Origin: Aliarcobacter sp017996075 | GTDB taxonomy: Bacteria; Campylobacterota; Campylobacteria; Campylobacterales; Arcobacteraceae | Reading direction: 5' to 3' (one strand) | Assembly: GCF_051062515.1 (NCBI RefSeq) | Contig: NZ_JAMXEK010000002.1 | DNA length: 64,000 nucleotides | Shown: positions 7,606-15,747 of the stretch, in pieces | How positions within the stretch are numbered: position 1 is the stretch's first letter | How the letters are laid out: each line of letters begins with the position of its first letter | The notes under the pieces: model-generated | What the model was told of the DNA's origin: nothing | The model's input: only the letters and a program-made list of their open reading frames with translations | The model's database searches: none | Made by a program: the position numbers and the translations under genes

Positions 7606-8604
7606 ATGAAAAAGATTTTAACAGTTGCAGTTTGTAGTGCATTAAGTATTAGTTCACTGTTTGCTTCTGAAGTTGTAAAGTTTGATAAAAAACTTATACA
7701 AGAAAGAAACAATATTGGTTACAAATATGAAGGTGAAAAACTTGAGTATAAAATTCCAGATGAAAGTACAATCCCAAATAACCAATTTGGAGATTTAATT
7801 AAATATGGAAAAGAGCTAGTAGTTCATACTTATAAACATATAGGTCCTGAAGTTAAAGACAAAAATATGAGATATGCTGGAAATAATCTTTCATGTCAAA
7901 GTTGTCACTTAGACGCAGGTACAAAAGAGTATTCTGCACCATTTGTAGGAATTTACGGAAACTTTCCACAGTATAGACCTAGAGAGAATGTAATAGGTTC
8001 TTTATCTGATAGAATAAATGGTTGTATGGAAAGAAGTATGAATGGAAAACCACTGCCAAATTCAAGCAAAGAGATGAAGGCTATGGAAGCTTATATTTAT
8101 TGGTTAAGTCAAGGTGTTCCAATTGGAGCAAAAGTTGAAGGAATTGGTTTAGCTGAAGTAAATAGAAAAATGATACAAACAACAAAAGCAGATCCTGTTA
8201 AGGGAAAAGCTGTATATGATGTTCATTGTGCTTCTTGTCATGGAGAAAATGGAGAAGGTATTAAAAACGAAGGTCTTGCAAATGGTTATTTATATCCACC
8301 ACTTTGGGGGAAAGATAGCTACAATAAAGGTGCTGGAATGTACAGAACTTTAAAAGCTATGGATTTTATAAAAGCAAATATGCCTTTAGGAGCAACTCAT
8401 CAAAATCCAATTTTAACTGATGAAGAGGCTTATAATGTTGCTGTTTATATGAATTTAAATGAACACGAAAGACCAGAAAAAGAAAATAGAGAAAAAGATT
8501 TCCCAGATGCTGCTGTAAAAGCTCCTGATGCTTATATACAAGGAAAAGATTCAGAGGATAGAAGATTTGGACCATTTGGACAATTTATCAAAACTAATAA
8601 ATAA
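7606..8604 (+). CDS. tsdA: dihaem cytochrome c, thiosulfate dehydrogenase (TsdA family)
   Basis: A 332-residue protein with a signal peptide ending near SSLFA and two CxxCH sites, CQSCH (about 97-101) and CASCH (about 208-212). The segment RINGCMERSMNG places a Cys at about residue 140, the position where TsdA enzymes have an unusual His/Cys-ligated haem. TsdA oxidises two thiosulfates to tetrathionate in the periplasm, and some versions run in reverse. A strong AGGAGG site precedes the ATG. It is the first gene of a run with a Cache sensor, a response regulator and a histidine kinase, which likely sense its substrate or product. Confidence 0.85.
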   Translation: MKKILTVAVCSALSISSLFASEVVKFDKKLIQERNNIGYKYEGEKLEYKIPDESTIPNNQFGDLIKYGKELVVHTYKHIGPEVKDKNMRYAGNNLSCQSCHLDAGTKEYSAPFVGIYGNFPQYRPRENVIGSLSDRINGCMERSMNGKPLPNSSKEMKAMEAYIYWLSQGVPIGAKVEGIGLAEVNRKMIQTTKADPVKGKAVYDVHCASCHGENGEGIKNEGLANGYLYPPLWGKDSYNKGAGMYRTLKAMDFIKANMPLGATHQNPILTDEEAYNVAVYMNLNEHERPEKENREKDFPDAAVKAPDAYIQGKDSEDRRFGPFGQFIKTNK

Positions 8605-8619
8605 AAAAGGAGTATCTTT

Positions 8620-9564
8620 ATGATACTTCCTTTTATAAGAACTTATAAAAAAACTTTTATTTTATTCTTTTTATTTATTGCTACTCTTCTATATTTCTTA
8701 TATAAATATAACAATATCTTAAATGAAAAAACTTTAGATATTTTTGTACAAAATCAAGTTCAAATTGCACAAAATGAACTAGAAAATCAAAAAAACCAAG
8801 CTTTATCTTTAGCTTTAATGTTTTCTAAAAATCAAGATATTATAAATAATTTAGAAAAAAACAACCATATAGAACTAAAAAAAGAGCTTTTAAAACTTTT
8901 AAATATTATAAAAACATATACAAAAAATAGTATAGATATTCAAATTCATACAAAAGATTTAGAGGTATTTACAAGAAGTTGGGAAGATAAAGATTTTGGA
9001 TTAAAACTTGATAGTTTTAGAGAGGGTCTTGTAAAGGTTAAAAACCAAAAGGAACCTTATGTTTCAAGTGAATTAGGAAAACGATTTAACATAAAAGCGA
9101 TTGTACCAATTTATAATGATAAAAATATATTTATAGGTTCTCTTGAAGTAATAGTTGATTTTAAATCTCTTGTAAATAGGCTTAAAACTTTAGGAATAGA
9201 CTCTGTAGTTATGATAGAGAAAGATTATTTAAAAATTGCAACTTATCACCAAAATAATCAAAAGTTTAAAGATTATGCTATTTTGGAGAGTAGTTTTACA
9301 AAAGGATTATTAGATATTTTAGAAAAAAATCCACAATTTTTAAAAAAAGATAAGTTTTATTATGAACTAGATAATAGAATTTTTACTCAAATTCCTTTAG
9401 GAGAGTTTGAAAATAGTAGTGTTGGAGTTTTGCTTATTAGTTTTGATAAAAATATAAACAACTTTAGATATTTACCAAAATATGATTACTTTATAGATGT
9501 TGAAATAAAAGATGAAAAAAATGATAATAAAGATATTTTAAAAAAAGAGATAATAATTAGATGA
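8620..9564 (+). CDS. membrane-anchored double-Cache sensor protein without an output domain
   Basis: The 314-residue protein has one transmembrane helix (about residues 12-28) and then a periplasmic double-Cache domain of the dCache_3 kind. Features seen are QVQIAQNELENQKNQALSLA, a TRSWEDKDFG strand, and GSLEVIVDF closing the membrane-distal module. No second membrane helix and no HAMP, kinase, GGDEF or chemotaxis domain follow, so it cannot signal alone. An AAGGAG site precedes the ATG, and the stop overlaps the response-regulator start (ATGA). It may present a sulfur-compound signal to the kinase two genes downstream; this is inference from gene order. Confidence 0.7.
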   Translation: MILPFIRTYKKTFILFFLFIATLLYFLYKYNNILNEKTLDIFVQNQVQIAQNELENQKNQALSLALMFSKNQDIINNLEKNNHIELKKELLKLLNIIKTYTKNSIDIQIHTKDLEVFTRSWEDKDFGLKLDSFREGLVKVKNQKEPYVSSELGKRFNIKAIVPIYNDKNIFIGSLEVIVDFKSLVNRLKTLGIDSVVMIEKDYLKIATYHQNNQKFKDYAILESSFTKGLLDILEKNPQFLKKDKFYYELDNRIFTQIPLGEFENSSVGVLLISFDKNINNFRYLPKYDYFIDVEIKDEKNDNKDILKKEIIIR

Positions 9565-10220
9565 TAAAAATATTGTTGCTAGAAGATGACTATTTATATA
9601 AAATCTCAATTAAGGAGTTTTTAGAAGAGCTTGATTTTGTAGTTGATGATTTTGATAATGGAGAAGATGCTTTAAACTCAATTTTTGAAAAAAGGTATGA
9701 TCTGCTGTTACTTGATATAAGAGTTCCAAAGATGGATGGATTTGAGCTTGTAAAGCATGTAAGAGAAGCCTCTATTGATACTCCAATTATAATTTTAACT
9801 TCACTTACAGATATAAAAGATTTAAGCCGTGGATACACTCTTGGTTGCAATGATTATATTAGAAAACCTTTTGATATGATTGAGCTAAAATTTAGAATAG
9901 AGGCACTTATAAAAAATCATTTTAACTCAAGTGATGACTGTATTGAGCTTGAGTTGGGATTTAAATACAACATACAAAAATCTCTTCTTTATAGAGATGA
10001 AGAGTTGGTTGATTTATCAGCAAAAGAGCTTGAACTTCTATCTTTTTTGGTACAAAATAGAGGTTTTTTTGTATCTATTGAGTCTTTACATGAAAATGTT
10101 TGGGAAAATAAAGATATATCTTATGCAGATATTAGAATGTGTATAAAAAGAGTTAGAGAAAAAACAGACAAAGATTTTATTAAAACAAAGAGATTTTTAG
10201 GTTATAAAATTGATAAATAG
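9561..10220 (+). CDS. OmpR-family response regulator
   Basis: A 219-residue protein with a receiver domain (acidic pocket LLEDD near residues 6-10, phosphorylated Asp at about 52 in LLLLDIRVPKMDG, Lys in RKPFD) and a C-terminal winged-helix DNA-binding domain (LSAKELELLSFLVQNRG, then TKRFLGYKI). It overlaps the upstream Cache gene by 4 bp and the downstream kinase by 11 bp, so all three are translationally linked. It probably controls tsdA or other sulfur-metabolism genes; no binding site could be assigned. Confidence 0.9.
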   Translation: MIKILLLEDDYLYKISIKEFLEELDFVVDDFDNGEDALNSIFEKRYDLLLLDIRVPKMDGFELVKHVREASIDTPIIILTSLTDIKDLSRGYTLGCNDYIRKPFDMIELKFRIEALIKNHFNSSDDCIELELGFKYNIQKSLLYRDEELVDLSAKELELLSFLVQNRGFFVSIESLHENVWENKDISYADIRMCIKRVREKTDKDFIKTKRFLGYKIDK

Positions 10221-11352
10221 TAAATCAGAACTAAAATATATTGTAATTCAAGTAACAATTACACTTTTAATTGCTCTTATTCCAATATATTTTTATATAG
10301 ATGCAACAAAAAATAATCAAGATATAAAAGATAAGATAGATTTACAAAATTATGCAAATCAAATTGTTTTAAAAATAGATTATTTTAAAAGACAGAATAA
10401 CAATATATTTTATTATCCAAGATCAAACATATATTTCTCTTCAATTTTTGATAAAAATAAAAATGAAATATTCTCTTCAAATGAATCTTTAGAGTTTTTT
10501 TATGAAGATTTTAAAAAATTTAACGATAGATTTTGTTATCAAAAAGAGTTAAATCAAAATATTTTAGATGCTTCATTTTTAATTGTTTGCAAAAATATTG
10601 ATTATAGTGAGGTTATTTATAATGCCTTAATACTTATCTCAATAGTTACTTTTTTTATATTTTTACTCTCATTTTTTGTAATAAAACAGAGCATTGAGCC
10701 ATATAAAAAATTAAATATCTATTTAGATGAGTTTTTAAAAGATGCTATGCATGAACTTAAAACTCCAATAGGAGTTGCTAGAATAAATATTGATATGTTA
10801 TCAATGAGATTAAGAAATGATAAAAATATTTTAAGAGTAAAATCTGCTTTGAAAAATATGACAATAATTTATGAAGATTTAGAGTATTACATGCAACAAC
10901 ATGAGGTAAAAGAGTTAAAAACAGATATTAATTTATCTTCATTTTTAGAAAAAAGAGTTGAGTTTTTCAATGATTTAGCAGTAGCTAGAAATATAGTTTT
11001 TCATAAAAAGATTGAAGCAAATATTGAAATAGTTTTTAATGAGATTGAAGCTTATAGAATAATTGATAATAACCTATCAAATGCAATAAAATATTCAAAA
11101 AATGATTCAAATATTTATATTAGTTTAATAAAAGATGATAAAAATATAAGGCTTGTTTTTAAAGATGAAGGAGTTGGTATAAAAGATACATCAACTGTTT
11201 TTAAAAGATATTATAGAGGCGATAATATAACAGGTGGATTTGGAATAGGACTTAGTATTGTAAAAAATATTTGTGATAAAAATGGTATAAAAATTGAGCT
11301 AGACTCAAAAGAGAATCAAGGCTCAACTTTTACATATATTTTTAGTTTGTAG
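10210..11352 (+). CDS. sensor histidine kinase
   Basis: The frame opens with TTG at the end of the regulator gene, the only good start near the overlap. The 380-residue protein has two membrane helices (about 10-30 and 138-158) with a roughly 105-residue periplasmic region between them. A HisKA domain follows with the phospho-accepting His at about 181 (DAMHELKTP), then an HATPase domain with N, G1 (DEGVGI) and G2 (GGFGIGLSIV) boxes. No HAMP domain is evident. It should phosphorylate the overlapping regulator. Its last 11 bp overlap the convergent gdx gene. Confidence 0.9.
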   Translation: MINSKSELKYIVIQVTITLLIALIPIYFYIDATKNNQDIKDKIDLQNYANQIVLKIDYFKRQNNNIFYYPRSNIYFSSIFDKNKNEIFSSNESLEFFYEDFKKFNDRFCYQKELNQNILDASFLIVCKNIDYSEVIYNALILISIVTFFIFLLSFFVIKQSIEPYKKLNIYLDEFLKDAMHELKTPIGVARINIDMLSMRLRNDKNILRVKSALKNMTIIYEDLEYYMQQHEVKELKTDINLSSFLEKRVEFFNDLAVARNIVFHKKIEANIEIVFNEIEAYRIIDNNLSNAIKYSKNDSNIYISLIKDDKNIRLVFKDEGVGIKDTSTVFKRYYRGDNITGGFGIGLSIVKNICDKNGIKIELDSKENQGSTFTYIFSL

Positions 11353-11659
11353 TAAATTTAAGACCAACTATTCCTATAAGAATAAATAAAATACTTATAA
11401 CTCTAATTAAAGTCATAGATTCACCAAAAAGCATAATTCCAGCAATTACAGTTCCAACAGTTCCAATACCTACCCAAACAGCATAAGCTGTACCAATAGG
11501 AAGAGCTTTTAAAGCAAGACTAAGAAGATAAAAACTTATAAACATAGTAATAATAGTAATTATACTAGGAGTTAATTTTGTAAAACCCTCACTATATTTT
11601 AAACCAATAGCCCAAGCTATTTCAAATAATCCAGCTAAAAACAGTATTATCCAACTCAT
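11342..11659 (-). CDS. gdx: SMR family guanidinium exporter (Gdx/SugE)
   Basis: A 105-residue, four-helix small multidrug resistance protein. The N-terminus MSWIILFLAGLFEIAWAIGL and the motif LPIGTAYAVWVGIGTVG match the Gdx (formerly SugE) subgroup, which exports guanidinium in exchange for protons, rather than the EmrE group. The central Glu of helix 1 (LFEIAWA) is present. Subgroup assignment is strongly supported by a guanidine-II riboswitch in its leader. It works as a dual-topology dimer in the inner membrane and appears to be a single-gene unit. Confidence 0.9.
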   Translation of the reverse strand: MSWIILFLAGLFEIAWAIGLKYSEGFTKLTPSIITIITMFISFYLLSLALKALPIGTAYAVWVGIGTVGTVIAGIMLFGESMTLIRVISILFILIGIVGLKFTTN

Positions 11660-11681
11660 AAAAAACCTTTATTTGAAAATT

Positions 11682-11723
11682 GAGGCCGTCCTCGGTTGAG
11701 TAAAGAGGCTAGGTCGTCCTAGC
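11682..11723 (-). promoter_or_regulatory. guanidine-II (mini-ykkC) riboswitch
   Basis: On the minus strand two hairpins are seen: GCTAGG-ACGA-CCTAGC (11708-11723) and GAGG-ACGG-CCTC (11682-11693), joined by 14 nt. Paired stems capped by ACGR loops within GG...CC are the defining feature of the mini-ykkC/guanidine-II class, which binds guanidinium with both loops together. The second hairpin ends about 22 nt before the gdx ATG, just ahead of its AAAGG ribosome site, so control is probably at translation initiation. Confidence 0.92.
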
Positions 11724-11789
11724 TTTTAAGAAGCCCATTTTATAATCTTTTAGATAAAATACTCTTAAAAATAAATAAAAGGATTTTAT

Positions 11790-12671
11790 TTGAATGAACG
11801 AGTAAATGCCCATATTATGATATTAATAGCAACTATTTTAATAGCTGGTTCATTTTTAGCTTCACAAAAATTGTCAAGTATAATTGATCCAATATCTTTG
11901 ACTCTATTAAGATTTATTTTAGCTCTTGCATTTTTATCTCCAATAGTTATTTTCAACAAAGATAGACTAAAAGAAGTAATAAAAGTAGTTCCAAAAGCTA
12001 TGATTGTAAGCCTTGTATATACTTTATATTTTATAGGAATGCTAAAAGCTTTAGAAGATACTACAGTTTTAAATAGTGGAGCTATTTATACTTTAGTTCC
12101 TTTGATGACTGCTATTTTATGTATATTTTTCTTTAAAGAAAAAATTGCTTTAAAACAACTATTTATTTATTTTTTAGGAATAATTTCAACTTGCATTGTT
12201 GTATTTAATGCAGATTTAAATCTATTTTTATCTCTATTGCTAAACAAGGGAGATATTGTCTTTCTACTTGCTTCATTTTCTATGGCATTGTATCCTGTAT
12301 TTATAAAGCTTTTATATAGTAAAAAAGATGAATTACTTGTTTTAGTTTTTGCTACACTAATTGGTGGAATTATTTGGATGAGTTTAACTATGCAAATTCT
12401 AAATATTCCTTATGCATGGAATAAGTTGGATCTAAATCATATATATTTACTTTTGTATTTAGTAATAGGAACAACAATAATCACACTATTTTTATATCAA
12501 AAAGCAACTTTAGTTTTAGGGGCTAAAAAAGTTATGGCATATATTTATTTAAGTCCTGCTATGGTTGCTATTATTATGTTTTTAGTTGAAGGTGATACTA
12601 TTTCATTTGGAGTTTTTATTGGGATTTTATTATCAACTTTTGCTACAATTATAATTTTACGACAAAAATAG
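11790..12671 (+). CDS. DMT superfamily (EamA) transporter
   Basis: The 293-residue protein has about ten hydrophobic helices in two EamA repeats, typical of drug/metabolite transporters of the RhaT/YdcZ kind. The start is a TTG with an AAAGGA site upstream; the nearby ATG is out of frame. Conserved family segments include GSFLASQKL in helix 1 and TVLNSGAIYTLVPLMTAI near the end of the first repeat. The substrate cannot be predicted. The raf-kinase-inhibitor-like gene follows 11 bp downstream. Confidence 0.85.
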   Translation: MNERVNAHIMILIATILIAGSFLASQKLSSIIDPISLTLLRFILALAFLSPIVIFNKDRLKEVIKVVPKAMIVSLVYTLYFIGMLKALEDTTVLNSGAIYTLVPLMTAILCIFFFKEKIALKQLFIYFLGIISTCIVVFNADLNLFLSLLLNKGDIVFLLASFSMALYPVFIKLLYSKKDELLVLVFATLIGGIIWMSLTMQILNIPYAWNKLDLNHIYLLLYLVIGTTIITLFLYQKATLVLGAKKVMAYIYLSPAMVAIIMFLVEGDTISFGVFIGILLSTFATIIILRQK

Positions 12672-12682
12672 GAGAATAAAAA

Positions 12683-13207
12683 ATGAAAAAAACAGTATTA
12701 AGTTTAACTCTTTTTGTAAGCTTCATCTTTGCAGATAATTTTACACTAAAAAGTAATACATTAAAAGGTCAATTAACACACAAGCAGGTTTTTAATAGTT
12801 TTGGGTGTAGTGGAGAAAATATTTCTCCAGAGTTATCTTGGGAAAATTATCCAAAAGATACAAAATCATTTGCAATTACAGTTTATGACCCAGATGCACC
12901 AACTGGTTCAGGATGGTGGCATTGGATAGTTTTTAATATTCCAAAAAATAATACAAATCTACCAGAAGGTTTTGGAAATATTGAGCAAAAAAATGTTATT
13001 CAAAGTATAACAGATTTTGGAAAAAATGGTTTTGGAGGAGCTTGCCCACCAATTGGAGATAAAGCACATAAATATATTTTTACTGTTCATGCACTTGATA
13101 TTGAAAATTTAAGTTTAGATAAAAACTCAACTCCTGCACTTGTTGGATATATGCTAAACTCACATACAATAGCTAAAGCTTCAATAATCTCGTATTATCA
13201 AAGATAA
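12683..13207 (+). CDS. YbhB/YbcL family Raf-kinase-inhibitor-like (PEBP) periplasmic protein
   Basis: A 174-residue protein with a signal peptide ending around FIFA. It has the PEBP hallmarks: PELSWENYPKDTKSFAITVYDPDAP (DPDAPTGSGWWHW is the anion-pocket strand) and the later PPIGDKAHKYIFTVHALD (GxxHxY motif). The biological role of bacterial members is unclear. It shares an operon with the EamA transporter and ends at a hairpin shared with the convergent comEC gene. Confidence 0.9.
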   Translation: MKKTVLSLTLFVSFIFADNFTLKSNTLKGQLTHKQVFNSFGCSGENISPELSWENYPKDTKSFAITVYDPDAPTGSGWWHWIVFNIPKNNTNLPEGFGNIEQKNVIQSITDFGKNGFGGACPPIGDKAHKYIFTVHALDIENLSLDKNSTPALVGYMLNSHTIAKASIISYYQR

Positions 13208-13243
13208 AAATTTTAAAATTTAATTGATAATTAATCAAAAGTC

Positions 13244-13276
13244 ATCTATATCTATTTTAAAAAAATAGATATAGAT
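13244..13276. terminator. bidirectional terminator between PEBP gene and comEC
   Basis: A perfect 15-bp inverted repeat (ATCTATATCTATTTT and its complement) with a 3-nt AAA loop and T/A-rich flanks lies between the two convergent genes, overlapping the comEC stop codon. Confidence 0.7.
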
Positions 13277-14492
13277 TAAATCCTATCATCAAAATATTTA
13301 ATACCCAAAAAGCTTTTTTACTCCAAATAGATAAAAATGAAAACAAAATATATAGTATAAAAAAATATAAAGGAGTATAAACTTCATAAACATTGATTTT
13401 ATTTTCTAAAAATATTTTTAAATAATCATCAAAATAGTAAGATATATAAAAACTATGTGCAACAATTTCTAGTGGATAAAAAATTGTAAAAAATATTGTA
13501 ATAGGAATTGAATAAAACTGCTCAAACGCTGTTTGAGCAAAAAAGTAGTGAACTATTGGGTTAAATATTAAAAACATCCAGATATTAAAAAATATATAAA
13601 GTAAAATTTTATTTCCATCTTTAAAATATTGAATAAACAAATAGATATAAAAAACTGCAAATATAGAGAACCAAAATCCAATATTAAAAATATATTGTGG
13701 AAAAAGTGCAACAACTATTAAAAAAGTATAAAAAAGTGTGATATATGAAATAATTTTTATATTGCTTCTTAAAAGATAAAGTCCAAGACAAAAAAGTACA
13801 AAAGCTCTTAAAAGAGATGGAACAATATCTGTTAAAAGTAGATAATAAAATAAAATCCCCATAGTTATTAATAAAATATCAAATCTTCGATTTCTGTATG
13901 GAAAATATCTATTTTGAAAAAAACTATAAGGAAAATACAATATCCAATAAATCACAAAAGATAAAACCACTAGATGAAAACCAGACAAAGCAACAACATG
14001 TGCTATTCCATAAGCTGTTATTATGTCTCTAAGTTCACTTGAAACTGGAATTGCTAAAAACAGAGCATTAAAAAGCTCTTTTATAATAAAATCATCGTGG
14101 TTTTTTTCTATATTTTTGACAATTTTTTCTTTTAAATTACTTTGTTTTTCAACTCTTTCAAAGTATAAAATATTTGTAAAAAAACCTTTTAAATAAGTAT
14201 AAAATGTGATATTTCTAGTATCAAAAACTACATTTAAAAAATCTAGTTTTTTTATATTATCATCTTTTGAAAAAGAGGCAAAAAATTCAAAACCTTCGCT
14301 TTTTAGCTTTATAACATCAAATTTTTCTTTTGGGTAGATATTTAAAACTTCTGCTTTAGTTTCAAAAATATACTCATTTTTTAACTCTTTATATGAAAAA
14401 TAGCTAAATAAAGTATTTATTATAAAAACAAAAAGTAGAAAAAGAGTAAAAAATAGACTATTTTTTGATATTTGGAAATTTTGAATAATCAT
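13257..14492 (-). CDS. comEC: ComEC/Rec2 family DNA-uptake channel (short form)
   Basis: The 411-residue protein is polytopic. It has an N-terminal helix pair, a small extracytoplasmic domain, and the competence core with AYGIAHVVALSGFHLVVLS, the ALSGxH motif that is the family signature. The C-terminal metallo-beta-lactamase domain of long ComEC proteins is absent, as is common in Campylobacterota. It should pass single-stranded DNA across the inner membrane during transformation. There is no clear ribosome site. A TATAAT on this strand ends 5 nt before the ATG, so a leaderless message is possible. The diguanylate cyclase gene ends 18 bp upstream. Confidence 0.8.
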   Translation of the reverse strand: MIIQNFQISKNSLFFTLFLLFVFIINTLFSYFSYKELKNEYIFETKAEVLNIYPKEKFDVIKLKSEGFEFFASFSKDDNIKKLDFLNVVFDTRNITFYTYLKGFFTNILYFERVEKQSNLKEKIVKNIEKNHDDFIIKELFNALFLAIPVSSELRDIITAYGIAHVVALSGFHLVVLSFVIYWILYFPYSFFQNRYFPYRNRRFDILLITMGILFYYLLLTDIVPSLLRAFVLFCLGLYLLRSNIKIISYITLFYTFLIVVALFPQYIFNIGFWFSIFAVFYIYLFIQYFKDGNKILLYIFFNIWMFLIFNPIVHYFFAQTAFEQFYSIPITIFFTIFYPLEIVAHSFYISYYFDDYLKIFLENKINVYEVYTPLYFFILYILFSFLSIWSKKAFWVLNILMIGFNLYLFF

Positions 14493-14510
14493 AATAGATT
14501 ATACAAAATT

Positions 14511-15587
14511 TTAAAGAATTGTCACCATATTTCTTCCACTATTTTTTGATATATATAAAGCTTCATCCGCTCTTTTAAACAGGCTATGTTTTGTATCCTC
14601 TTTTTGAATAAAAGTAGCTCCAAGACTTATTGTAACTTTTCTTTCAAGCTCAAAATCAAAGCTTTCAACACTTGTTCTTATTTTATTTACAAATTTTTCT
14701 AGTTCATCTTTTGTATTTATATTTTCTGAAACTATTACAAACTCTTCTCCACCAATTCTACAAAATAAATCATCTTTTTTAATATTTGTTAATATCACCT
14801 TTGTAGATTTAATTAAAACATCATCGCCTTTATCGTGTCCAAAATTATCATTTATACTTTTAAAAAAATCTATGTCAAGTATTATATATGCTATCTTTTT
14901 ATTATACTTTTTAAACAAATTTAGATAAATTTCAATAGCTTCGTTATATCTATTTCTATTTCCTATATTTGTAAGAGTATCAATTGTCGAGATAACTTCC
15001 AAATTTAATCTAATACTTTTATTTACAATATAAATAATTATAAAACCAAAAAATAAATTTATTGTAAAAATTATAAATATAGATAAAAAAGAACCTATTT
15101 TTTCATCATATAATTTTTGAGCAGTATCTAAAGTTTCCATTGAGAGAACCCAAGTCTCTTCACTTTTATATAAAATTTTCTCTTTCAAATCAAAAGTTTT
15201 ATTTTTATCATATGCTGATAATAAAATCTTTAAATCACTCCAAGAGTATTCCAACTCTTTTAGTTTTATATAAAAATCTTTCATAATATCTTTTGAGGTA
15301 GATTTTTCATAAGAGCTTGAAAAATCTTTAAATATCTTATCTATTATTAAAATATTGTCATTACTATATCTATCTTGTAGAGTTAATTTAACAGCTCTTT
15401 GAATTCCACCTCTTATTTTACCACTACTATTTATTAAAGCGGCATCATTACTTATACTTTTTATTGTGAAATGTACAAGAAAAGAGTTTGAAACAATTAC
15501 AAAAATATATATTAAAATTATTGCTATTAATATTTTTCCTATTCCTAATTTATATTTTATATAGCTCAATTCATCAAAAAATCTCAT
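14511..15587 (-). CDS. membrane-bound diguanylate cyclase (GGDEF)
   Basis: The 358-residue protein has membrane helices at about 17-35 and 170-190 enclosing a helical periplasmic domain. That domain contains INSSGKIRGGIQRAVKL, like the type IV pili methyl-accepting/PilJ-type N-terminal sensor. The cytoplasmic GGDEF domain has an intact active site, GGEEF, plus DIDFFKSINDNFGHDKGD. The RxxD product-inhibition site normally five residues before GGEEF reads KKDD here, so feedback inhibition may be lacking. It should make cyclic di-GMP from GTP. An AAGGG site precedes the ATG. Confidence 0.9.
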   Translation of the reverse strand: MRFFDELSYIKYKLGIGKILIAIILIYIFVIVSNSFLVHFTIKSISNDAALINSSGKIRGGIQRAVKLTLQDRYSNDNILIIDKIFKDFSSSYEKSTSKDIMKDFYIKLKELEYSWSDLKILLSAYDKNKTFDLKEKILYKSEETWVLSMETLDTAQKLYDEKIGSFLSIFIIFTINLFFGFIIIYIVNKSIRLNLEVISTIDTLTNIGNRNRYNEAIEIYLNLFKKYNKKIAYIILDIDFFKSINDNFGHDKGDDVLIKSTKVILTNIKKDDLFCRIGGEEFVIVSENINTKDELEKFVNKIRTSVESFDFELERKVTISLGATFIQKEDTKHSLFKRADEALYISKNSGRNMVTIL

Positions 15588-15747
15588 CTTTACCCTTAGC
15601 GATATTTTTTCTTTACCTAAATTAAATCCAAAGCCAAAATATTATCATTTTTTATATTAGAAAGATATATATAATTAATTTAACAACTTTTAACCAATTT
15701 TTAAGTATATTAAGCCTTTATTATAAAATTTTTAAGGCTTTTTTTAA

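Noticed and set aside
15700..15747. AAGCCTT/AAGGCTT hairpin upstream of the Fe-S gene as a riboswitch or attenuator
   Set aside because: The stem is short and surrounds AT-rich promoter-like sequence; it may simply be chance pairing with the ribosome site.
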